The notes beneath the pieces were generated by a model, which was given only the letters and a program-made list of their open reading frames with translations, was not told the origin of the DNA and ran no database searches. From assembly GCA_018857735.1 (NCBI GenBank), contig JABMCL010001887.1, forward strand, positions 1 through 64,000: a DNA stretch of 64,000 nt, read 5' to 3'. Made by a program: the position numbers and the translations under genes. This DNA is from Alviniconcha marisindica (lineage: Eukaryota; Mollusca; Gastropoda; Provannidae). Positions 53,646 through 64,000 of the stretch are shown here, piece after piece; within the stretch, counting starts at the first letter, position 1; each line of letters starts with the position of its first letter.

Positions 53646-54660
53646 CAGCGGTAAAACGACTGAACCAACAACTGAATTTAAAAAGAACATGGAGTCACGC
53701 TACCACTCAGTGAGTGTGCTAATCAACAGCAGCTAGAACTCACAGACAGAACTCACAGGTAGGTATGAACTGATTCCCTTTTTTCTCTAATTTGTCAAGA
53801 ATTGTGTGTGTGTGTGTGTGCGTGTGTGGTTACTGCCTTACCGATCTACCCTTCTTCTTCTTCTTCTTCTTCTTCTAAATCTTTAAGAAACGATTTTTAT
53901 TTTCTTCAAAGATAATTACTAAGCGGGGAACTGCCGATGAAAACAAACAAACAAACAAACAAACAAACAATCAAAAAACACCGAGATCCTCTCTGCTGAG
54001 CACACTGAGCTATCAGACTGTTCCTCTTTCAGAGCCACAGTAGGTCAGATTAAAGTTATGTATGTTTTACCTGTTCACAGCAAATGTTCCTGATCTCCGC
54101 TTTCCCAATTGATCCAACTAATTTTTTCTCTCTCTCCAGATCTTGCTCCGTCGTAAGGTGACGTGTGTTGTGAACGTTGGTTCGGACTTTTGCTTGTGTT
54201 TTAATGAACTTTGTTTCCCACTGATATGACTTTAACCATTGACTGGGCGTTACATACCACGCAATTACTTATGACAGTGGAACACCTCATTCAAGACGAT
54301 GAAAGTCAGGATAAAGTGGTCTTAAAGAGGTGGTCTCGACTGCTCAGGGGTGCCATTGTGCTGTGTTTTGTACCATCCTCTTCCTTCCTCGAACATTTAT
54401 GATAGCAGCTGACTTGTTTTAAGTCGTGACATGAAAGACGGAGGAATCCAAGCAGAATCATAGCCATACTACATGTTACATGGGTCCGGCTGATCAGTTT
54501 CACGAAAAGAAGAATAGATAGACAGATAGAGGGAGGGATGGTTGCGTGAAAGAATAAATGGATGAAAGAATTATCAGGTGAATGAAATGCCACCCATTTT
54601 AAGCTTAATTGTTCATCCTGCATGCTCAGTAATGATGTTCACAACTTAATTTCTGTTACA
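53646..54660. other. Intergenic DNA, nothing firm
   Basis: Contains a short TG run, CTT and AACA runs near 53851 and 53941. No supportable gene. Confidence 0.4.
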
Positions 54661-54920
54661 GGAGGGGGAAAATCTACTTGTGTCAGCTCCAGCAAATGTC
54701 TCCGTATGAAACATCAAAGCCGATGATAATATTATTATCATCGATATCACCGAGGGGTTCAACATCTTGGTCCAGTCTCGCGATCCAAAACACTCCAAGG
54801 ATGTATCGCGGCACGAGCAACATTTCAAATCTTACAAAGTGTCTTTTTAAAGTTCCACGGAGACTGGTATTCTGTGCAGAAAACTACATGATCCATTTTC
54901 AAGTTTGGAAAGGTACATAC
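54661..54920 (+). pseudogene. Possible decayed exon
   Basis: After the acceptor TTCTGTTACAG one frame reads EGENLLVSAPANVSV, stop, then NIKADDNIIIIDITEGFNIL and VQSRDPKHSKDVSRHEQHF before a second stop. The composition is protein-like rather than repeat-like, but the two stops in one frame argue for a decayed exon or chance. A different frame is open to a GTACAT donor at 54916. No family is recognised. Confidence 0.15.
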
Positions 54921-55287
54921 ATACATTTACGTGTGTGCACATATCTTTCGTCTTGTTTCTAAGGATGTGCCTGTCAGAGGTGACTATGTATTTTGGTCAT
55001 AATGCCAAAGAACAATTCTGTTAGCACTAAAGTGTTGTGCATTTCATTCTGGGTTTCGTGCTGTGGATCAGTCACTTCGTGTGCATTTCACCATGGAGCT
55101 TCTATTCGGAACGGTTCTCGTAAATAGTTCAGAGTCAGTGACGCTAGAAGCAGTGAATCGAGGAGACTGCAAGAGTGAACAGAATGGTCTCTGGTGTTTG
55201 GTTTTAAAATAGTGACACGGCACTGTATGGTGTGCTGTACGATTCAAGCAACATTACGTCAACATTTTTTTTTTTTTTTTGCTGCAG

Positions 55288-55314
55288 TGACATCGTTTTT
55301 AAGAGAAAATCCGA
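55288..55314 (+). other. Candidate 27-nt phase-1 microexon
   Basis: A long T tract ending GCTGCAG is followed by 27 bases and then the consensus donor GTAAGT. In phase 1 it reads TSFLRENP, the same phase as the exons at 60-62 kb, so it could be an upstream exon of that candidate gene. Support is only the splice signals and length divisible by three. Confidence 0.2.
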
Positions 55315-56030
55315 GTAAGTATACATTTCATTGTTTATATCTTTTAAGTATCAACAACAACAACAACAACAACAACAACAAAGACATTCAAATCAAATAG
55401 CAAATATTAACAGGCAAATCGATGATATTATGTGCATAAAACATGTGACATTCTTTATTGCAAACCGTGAACCAAGGGAAGTAAGTCCTTGATATCAATG
55501 TTGCTTTACGAAGTTCCGTTTTTTCGCGGGTTAAACGGTAGAGTATAGTGATTTCCGTTCTGACATAGAACGCTCTGAACAGAAAACCGTAAGGTAACGT
55601 GACAATACACTGGTAGGTTACAACTCCGAAACCGACTCAGTGCATATTTTCATAAAAGAAAATCCGATGCATGTTTTTCTGCGTTCCAGTTCCCCTTTTT
55701 TAATTGCTTCCATCCGTTCCTTTTTTATTGTATTTTTCTTTAATCTGGCATCGATGACTAGAGCAACCTGTCGATAATACCAGCATGTCCTAGCCTAATG
55801 TGCTCTTTTAACAGGGGTAATACGGAGGGAACTAACTTCGAAAATTCGTGTTTGATGTTTGTGCATGTGTGTGTCAGTCTTGGTTTTGCGTATCACTTGA
55901 CAAAGGGTTTATAATTATATGAAAATAGTTTTGAAATGTGCATTCGCTTATGACAGAGTTTGATTGTCCCGAAATGACTGTGCGATTAAAATCCAATGAC
56001 TAACTGACTGCTAACTCCTCTTTTGCTTTC
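55315..56030. other. Intergenic DNA, nothing recognised
   Basis: A CAA trinucleotide run at 55350-55380, otherwise no feature; 55965-56010 resembles a dispersed tail (ATTAAAATCCAATGACTAAC) also seen at 19609 and 43232. Confidence 0.4.
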
Positions 56031-56109
56031 TTCTTTCTCTTGTTCCTTCTTTCTTTCTCCATCTCAAGATTTCCGCCTCCTCTGCCGCTTTCTCTATTTT
56101 GCACGCGTG

Positions 56110-57345
56110 CCTCCTCCTTCTTCTTCTGCTGCTGCTACTCCTTCTTCTGCTGCTGCTGCTGCTCCTTCTTCTGCTGCTGCTGCTGCTACTCCTTCTTCTG
56201 CTGCTGCTGCTGCTACTCCTTCTTCTTCTGCTGCTGCTGCTCCTTCTTCTGCTGCTGCTACTCCTTCTTCTGCTGCTGCTGCTGCTCCTTCTTCTTCTTC
56301 TGCTGCTGCTACTCCTTCTTCTTCTGCTGCTGCTGCTCTTCTTCTGCTGCTCTACTCCTTCTTCTGCTGCTGCTGCTGCTGCTCCTTCTTCTGCTGCTGC
56401 TGCTCCTTCTTCTGCTGCTGCTACTCCTTCTTCTTCTGCTGCTGCTGCTCTTCTTCTTCTCTTCTGCTGCTGCTATCTCCTTCTTCTCTGCTGCTTGCTG
56501 CTCTCCTTCTTCTTCTTCTGCGTGCTGCTGCTGCTCTCCTTCTTCTCTGCTGCTGCTGCTCCTTCTTCTTCTTGCTTGCTGCTGCTCCTCTCTTCTTCTG
56601 CTGCTGCTGCTGCTGCTTCCTTCTTCTCTGCTGCTGCTCTCCTTCTTCTGCTGCTGCTGCTCCTTCTTCTGCTGCTGCTCTCCCTTCTTCTGCTGCTGCT
56701 GCTCCTCTCTTCTTCTTCTGCTGCTGCTCTCCTTCTTCTGCTGCTGCTGCTACTCCTTCTTCTTCTGCTGCTGCTGCTCCTTCTTCTGCTGCTGCTGCTC
56801 CCCCTCCTCCTTCTGCTGCTGCTGCTCCTCCTCCTTTTTCTTCTGCTGCTTCTGCTCCTCCTCCTTCTTCTGCTGCTGCTGCTCCTCCTCCTTTTTCTTC
56901 TGCTGCTGCTCCCCCTCCTCCTTCTTCTGCTGCTGCTCCTTCTTCTGCTGCTGCTGCTGCTCCTCTTCTGCTGCTGCTGCTCCTTCTTCTTCTTCTGCTG
57001 CTGCTCCTCCTCCTCCTCCTTTTTCTTCTGCTGCTGCTCCCCCTCCTCCTTCTTCTGCTGTTGCTCCTTCTTCTGCTGCTGCTCCTCCTTCTTCTTCTGC
57101 TGCTGCTCCTCCTCCTTCTTCTGCTGCTGCTCCTTCGTCTTTTTCTGCTTCCCAGTTTGCTGGCCTCTGCTTTTCATCCCCTTCTACTACTGCTGATATT
57201 TTCTCTTTGATTTTTTCTTTTTGTGTCCTCCCAGATTTTCTTCTTCTGCTGTTGCTTTCTCTTCTTGTTCTTGTTCTTGTTCTTGTTCTTGTTCTTGTTC
57301 TTGTTCTTGTTCTTCTTCTTCTTCTTCTTCTTCTTCTTCTTCTAT
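56110..57345. repeat. 1.2-kb CTT/CTG imperfect trinucleotide array
   Basis: Units of TCCTTCTTCTGCTGCTGCTG type with 17-25-base period, ending in a GTTCTT hexamer block at 57255-57312 and a CTT block. Open in several frames on both strands because no stop codon arises; I reject these ORFs as proteins. Confidence 0.93.
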
Positions 57346-58205
57346 GCTCCCAAATGGTCTTCATCTGCTGTTTGCTCTTTCTTACTATTTCTCTTTCTTC
57401 TTTCTTTTTCCTTTCTTCTTCTGACTCTGGCTTATAGTATTCTTCTGCTGCTCCTAACGACAGTGCTGCTACTTCTACTACTTACACCGCTGCTGTCTCC
57501 TCTTGCTTTTTAAAAATAATGTTTTTTATTTCAATTTTCTTTGAGTTGCATCCTTGTTTACTTTATCATAACTCCGTCTCTTATTCCTGTCCCCTCCTGT
57601 TATCCATCTGTCCTTTGTTTACGTTAATTTGTTTTAGCTGTTCTTGTCTCCACTCCCACATTAACCCCCACCCCCACCCCACCCCCTTTCACCACCCCCA
57701 TTCCCTTTTTGCCCTGGCCCACCTGCCCGCTCAGTCATTTCCCCTTCTTGTCTTTTCTTCTTTCCTTCTTTTTCTCTGCTGCCTTTGTTTGCCCCTCTAT
57801 CGATTGTTTCTTAATTTTTGGACAGCAATTACAGCAAAAAGCGGTGAAAAGATGGAGACGTCTGCCACATGTCCCAGGAGTTTGAAATAAGCGCGCTACG
57901 GTGTTCATTTTTGTTCATAGGGACACCAAAGGCTTTAAAGATTCCAAGCTATCCATGCACGTATGCCTGCAACCTGCAAATCTTTCTCTCTCTCACTCTT
58001 GTTAAAAAAATTGGTTTTGCAGGACTTGAACTGTTTTTCATTGTAATACAAATATAGCATAGATAACCCTGATACAAATCTCAACATACGTTTCTTGGAT
58101 TTAAGTAATAAGCAGAATACATTTTCTTTTTTAATCTGATGAATTTTACCCCAGCCTCTGCAGTGTGGCACATGTTATCTAACTTATTTAAAACAGCAAC
58201 AACAC

Positions 58206-58741
<536 letters not shown>

Positions 58742-59286
58742 AATAACCTTAACGACAACAACCTAAGAACTAGTTGAAACATGGCTGATGTTCTGTCCCT
58801 GTTAGAAGTGGAACAGATTTCACGCAATTTCATGTCAAAAATATGAGTATGTGAAGACAAAAGAAAGCATTATTTTGACATTATAGCTCTTAACACTTAA
58901 ATATTAATATTTCAACAAAAAGAAATCAGAATTGTATTCATGAATTACGAGAAAATGTAACCCGTAAGATCAAAAATGGACCCATGCCAATCAGTAGGCC
59001 ACTAGTGTAAAGTGAGATTTTTTAAACATTAATTCTAACATGTACATCACGTCATATGATCTAATTTTACTGTGTTACTTTACTTCAAAAGGTGAGAAGA
59101 CTGCCAAAGGACCTAAAGGACACTTTTGTTTTCTTCCCTCAGAAAACATACCTCTTCACTGTGTGGCCATCTTTCTTTGGGTCGGTACCTTAATTTCCTC
59201 TCTCCTTTTCCATTTTGCAAATACAAAAGAATTTTACTGTTTATAATAAATGCATAAAAACTTAAGTTTGCCTGTTGAGTCACTGC

Positions 59287-59319
59287 AAGCACACACACAC
59301 ACACACACACACACAACCA

Positions 59320-59371
<52 letters not shown>

Positions 59372-59375
59372 CACA
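59287..59375. repeat. CA / GCAC microsatellite
   Basis: CACA then sixteen or so CGCA units. Confidence 0.95.
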
Positions 59376-60099
59376 CATACTCGAAAAAACAGAAAAAGGA
59401 CAAATCGACATTTCAACATAACAAAGGTGAGAGTGTACAAATAAAATAAAACGGAGTAAAACCAAGTAAAACATCATAAAAGATCGCTTCTGAAATCAAT
59501 TAATAAGCGCACAGTCACTACTCATATTCCTACCCTCCACCGCCTCTCCATTACACTATGCCATGGACAGTATATTTACGCGAGTGCTTGTAATCTTTAT
59601 GGTTTGGCCATAAGCTGTCTTTTTCCTCGACATTTCTGATTCGTGTTGTGCATACTCACGACTTAATTGTTTAGACACGAGTTATTATGCGGGACTCAGA
59701 TTTTACCGGCTAACGGTTTGCTAACTGGTAAAGTTTTTTTGGTTTTTTGTTGTTGTTGTCGTTGTTAAAACCCTTGTCGTTAAAACCCTTGTCGTTGTTA
59801 AAACCCTTGGTTAGGCGTTGACCTAAAAAAATGCGGCGGGGGGATGGGGGGGGGGGGGGGGGGGGGGAGTAACAATGGATTTGTTTCTTATTAGCTTTGC
59901 CTAAAAGGAAAAAACCCCGCTTGGAAGAGAGTGTGATAACGTAAGACAGTAGTTGAGTAAAATCCCCCATTTTCAAACTTCACTGATGTTTATCAATAAA
60001 CGGTCAGACAGAAATCGTTGAATATGCATTCTACAAGTTCGTACATCATTACTTAATCATCTGAGCGTAGATGAATGCTTTAACGTCAATTTGTATTTT

Positions 60100-60415
60100 T
60101 TGTTTTGTTAACCTTGACCTAGCCTGGTAATGGGGTACCCATGATCCCATCTGTATCTTATCTTTTTAATTTTTTAAACTTTGATCTAGGCTTGTACCCA
60201 TGATCTCATCTGTATCTTTTTACATTTTTTAAACTTTGATCTAGGCTGGTGATGGTGTACTCATGATCCCATCTGTATCTTACCTTTTTAAATTTTTAAC
60301 CTTTACCTAGGCTGGTGATGGGGGGGGGGTACCCATGATCCCATCTGTATCTTACCTTTTTTTAATTTTTTTAACCTTGATCTAGGCTGGTGATAGGGGT
60401 GGGGTACCCATGATC
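60100..60415. repeat. Minisatellite, about 60-70-bp unit, 5 copies
   Basis: Units with TGATCTAGGCTGGTGATGGG, TACCCATGATCCCATCTGTA and TCTTACCTTTTT; lies just upstream of the candidate exon at 60469. Confidence 0.88.
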
Positions 60416-60468
60416 AGACCTGTACACAGCTGTATCTGTAGACTGGTTTCTTTTGTTTTCTTTTGCAG

Positions 60469-62005
60469 GCAAAAGGAAAAAAATGTCTGAGAACCATCCC
60501 TGCCAAGCGTCAGACGACGCGAGTCAAGACATTGACATTCGCTTAGCAGCACTAAATGTTGGTAAGGTTTCGTGCCGAGTTTCTAGAAATTAACACTACC
60601 ATCATCATCATTATGATTGTTATTACTATGGGGAACGGGGAAAAGGATGTGTGTGGAGACATTGTTTGTACACATTCTGTACTTGATTTGAACCTATATT
60701 TTACCAAACATTGTATAGATAATAGTATATGAAGAAACAAAAATGAGATGACTGTGAATAAATCCTGTGAACTTGTACTTTAAAAAATATGTTATTGCTA
60801 TTAACAGTGGTTTATTTTTAATTTTTATAGCGTTCCTTGTAGTAAATATTGCTTGAATTTCTGCATTCTGTAGTATTTCTTCTTTTATTCATTGATCAAA
60901 CTGTCCAAGCAATACACATGTTGTACTCATTCCAATCGCTACAAACAAACAAATTTAATTTGCTTTACTCGAACAAATTTACTTTACTTTACTCGTACAT
61001 GTACCTATATTGTTTTTCAGTGATTTTTCCTGACAACTACCTTGATGCTCAAGAAGGCGATGATAGCAACGGTAAGATTCCAACGTTCTTCTTCTTCTTC
61101 TTCTTTTTCTTCTTGTTCTTTAGGTGCATTTTCTTCTTCTTCTTCTTCTTCTTCTTCTTCTTCTTCTTCTTCTTCTTCTTCTTCTTCTTCTTCTTCTCTC
61201 TCTTCTTCTTCTTCTTCTTCTTCTTCTTCTTCTTCTTTCTTCTTCTTCTTCTTTTTTAGCATTCCTTGTAGTAAATTTTGCTTGAATTTCTGCATTCTGC
61301 AGTATTTCTTTTTTCTTCTTCATTCATTGATAAGCTGTCCAGGCAATACACGTGTTGTACTCATTTCGATCGCTGCAAACGAAAAATGAGCTTTATTCGA
61401 AAGAGTTGCTAAATTACCTGTAACTAATATATTGTTGCTACAGAGATCCGTCGTGACAATCACCTCGATGGTCACGAAGACGAAGCTACTAACGGAAAGT
61501 CCGCAACCTTTCTCTTGTTCTTTTTTTCCTTCTCTCCTCGTATTTCAATTTATGTATTTATTTATTTTCTCAGCTGGTTGTGTGCGTGCGTCTGTGTTTA
61601 TGATGGGTACCCAGGTGATTCCAGCAATCTTATTTTTTCTAATTTCTGGTGTATCCAGCAGTGGGTACCACGGACGCAGAAATTAAGATACTCTGCTGAG
61701 AACCCAGACCTATCAAAGATCCTTGCTTTTAAGTGTGTGGTGGACAGAACATAGCCTTTAATGCTTCGCCCACTGTCAGAAAATACACCTTCCTAATGTA
61801 TGCCTCCTCAGTACGTTCAACGTTTTCTTTTTTTCTAATCCTAATCAACGTAAGCGGTTTGTGCTGTAACAGTGAACCAATGTACTTGTGTAACAGTGTA
61901 CTTGTGATAATAACGAGCTGTCACAAGTTTCCTTTAATTTCTCTTTTCAGAAACTATTTTTTCAGTCCCACATTGCCCTGATATACGACTCCGTGCGTGC
62001 GTGTG

Positions 62006-62053
<48 letters not shown>

Positions 62054-62469
62054 TGTGTGTGTGTGTGTGTGTGTGTGTCGTGAAACATGTACATTTAAAG
62101 AATGTGTAAGCGCTTAGGGCCTATTGCGGGTTAGACGCTTTAAGTGCCCATTCTTCTTCTTCTTCTTCTTCTTCTTCTTCTTCTTCTTCCAACCCGTCAA
62201 AACCCTTCTTCTTCTTCTTCTTCTTCTTCTTCTTCTTCTTCTTCTTCTTCTGCTTGTGTTTTGCCTACGCGTTTGAGATTTGATGACCTGTGTTTTGCCT
62301 GAATATGAACCTTCACGGTTGACTGGACTTTAATTGTTGAGTCGCAGTGCGTTGTGTGTTGATTTTAGGTCCGGCAAGCGGCAATCTAGCGTCACCTGCG
62401 GCCACATCTACGTCGGTCGCAAATGAGGACATACAGCTCCACCAGCAGGACCCATCTCAGGATCTTTAG
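60469..62469 (+). CDS. Candidate small gene: chain of phase-1 exons with a duplicated 51-nt exon (unrecognised)
   Basis: I do not recognise this product. Three stretches have good splice signals and all are phase 1-1 or phase-1 terminal: 60469-60561 (TTTTGCAG acceptor, GTAAGG donor; reads KRKKMSENHPCQASDDASQD), 61021-61071 (TTTTTCAG, GTAAGA; IFPDNYLDAQEGDDSN) and a terminal exon 62369-62469 (GATTTTAG; PASGNLASPAATSTSVANED to a TAG). A second 51-nt exon, 61444-61494 (IRRDNHLDGHEDEATN), resembles the 61021 exon but its donor is GAAAGT. If ATG 60483 starts translation the product would be a short acidic peptide; the open frame upstream of that ATG suggests the 5' part lies further upstream. No family match is claimed. 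Confidence 0.35.
61085..61256. repeat. CTT trinucleotide array
   Basis: About 160 bases of CTT in the intron between the duplicated exons; a second array is at 62151-62252. Confidence 0.95.
61444..61494 (+). pseudogene. Duplicated exon with a lost 5' splice donor
   Basis: This 51-nt block has the same length and phase as the exon at 61021-61071, shares the DN.LD pattern, and is preceded by the same intron sequence (60828-60990 resembles 61255-61420). At the expected donor the sequence is ACG|GAAAGT instead of the GGTAAGA of the first copy. It is probably skipped or dead, though a downstream donor could rescue it. Confidence 0.45.
61993..62078. repeat. GTGC / TG microsatellite
   Basis: About fifteen GTGC units then TG. 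Confidence 0.95.
62151..62252. repeat. CTT trinucleotide array
   Basis: Two blocks separated by CCAACCCGTCAAAACC. Confidence 0.95.
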
Positions 62470-63039
62470 GACTGTTCATTGAGCCCAGCTAGTCACCTAT
62501 TCAGGCATTTCGCTCATCATTTTCTGTGTGAATTTAGCTAGCTGTTTCTTCATTATCACCAGCAAACCTCCAGAACGCCTTCCGTGATAGGAAAGTTTAA
62601 TAGCTGGGCATACAAACTTGATAAAGTCGTGAAATACACCAGACAAATCAAAATCGTTGTCGATAAACGTTTCTGTGTCACAAAATTAAATAAGTCAACA
62701 TACTTTACCCAGTCACAGCCATACAACTTGCTCGCCACACCTCCAACGTTATACAGTAGGAATGATACAGACCCAAACTCCAAGCACTGGTTTACGACAT
62801 CCTTCCTTTTGGAGGAAGGTGCCGGAAAGCGGTGCTCTGAGTGTGATACAGACCGTGTTTTGTGGGGCCGGCCGTTTTCCTATGTCGTGTCAGTAGCGTC
62901 GTCGAAACACTGACTGCTATCGTCCACCTCCGCCCTAACTGCCTCGCTTGCATTGTCCGTTTGTGCCAGCTGAGTGCTTGGCCTTTGAAACATTGTATCA
63001 ACCTGGGTGTCACATGTAAAATTAGTGTTATGTAACAAT

Positions 63040-63895
<856 letters not shown>

Positions 63896-64000
63896 CTTCT
63901 TCTTCTCTTCGTTGGTAAACAGCAAACCAACACGGATGCTCCCTGAGTGGCTACAATTCAGAATTGTGTAAATGTGGACAGGACAACCGGCAAGCGAAGC

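Noticed and set aside
56023..57437. ORFs of 395, 465 and 365 aa on + and 204-234 aa on -
   Set aside because: All are translations of the CTT/CTG array; no stop codon can arise in these frames and no non-repeat sequence with coding features flanks them.
59040..59246. 68-aa ORF with a hydrophobic stretch (LHCVAIFLWVGTLISSLLFH)
   Set aside because: Single short ORF with no splice support or family resemblance; chance cannot be excluded.
62584..62913. 109-aa plus-strand ORF
   Set aside because: No recognisable domain; it lies just upstream of a LINE 3' end and may be chance or decayed element sequence.

Overview
This window is animal nuclear DNA. It holds two conserved multi-exon protein genes with GT-AG introns and small exons, set in a landscape full of microsatellites, minisatellites, SINE- and LINE-like relics and foldback elements. 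The style of repeats (long CA/CT/CTT tracts, tRNA-headed SINEs, LINE copies ending in CT runs) and the protein sequences suggest a lophotrochozoan, most likely a mollusc and perhaps a gastropod. That placement is inference, because nothing in the window fixes the species. There are no bacterial genes, operons, rRNA genes or CRISPR arrays.

Layout. 1-5,061: repeat-rich upstream DNA (microsatellites, a LINE relic, a 42-bp minisatellite, a TIR element). 5,062-24,553 (+): complete KDM1A/LSD1 histone demethylase gene, 17 coding exons summing to 2,370 nt (789 aa), all introns phase-consistent. 24,554-29,524: tail-to-tail intergenic DNA with a SINE, a LINE relic, minisatellites and a 180-bp-arm near-perfect hairpin. 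29,525-46,405 (-): complete UFL1 (E3 UFM1-protein ligase 1) gene, 16 coding exons summing to 2,346 nt (781 aa). 46,690-47,800: 3' end of a LINE-like element. 47,960-52,680: inverted pair of about 1.15-kb LTR-like repeats around a 2-kb spacer. 52,900-60,100: mostly microsatellites, including 1.2 kb of CTT/CTG and 0.5 kb of CA repeat, with one weak pseudo-exon and one candidate microexon. 60,469-62,469 (+): a candidate small gene made of phase-1 exons, with a tandemly duplicated exon. 63,040-63,895: second LINE 3' end.

The two main genes are unrelated in pathway. KDM1A is a nuclear FAD-dependent H3K4me1/2 demethylase; UFL1 is an ER-linked ligase for the ubiquitin-like protein UFM1. They are convergent, so they share only the 3' intergenic region.

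The most unusual signal is a recurrent pattern. In at least twelve places across both genes the intronic tandem repeat is built from the neighbouring exon-intron junction: each unit carries a copy of the splice site and some 5-50 bases of the exon, so the true exon edge is the last or first unit of the array. This creates ladders of decoy splice sites. At KDM1A exon 11 two decoy acceptors are exactly 54 and 108 nt upstream and in frame, predicting 18- or 36-residue insertions into the tower domain. At exons 13, 14 and 17 the decoys lead to stop codons.
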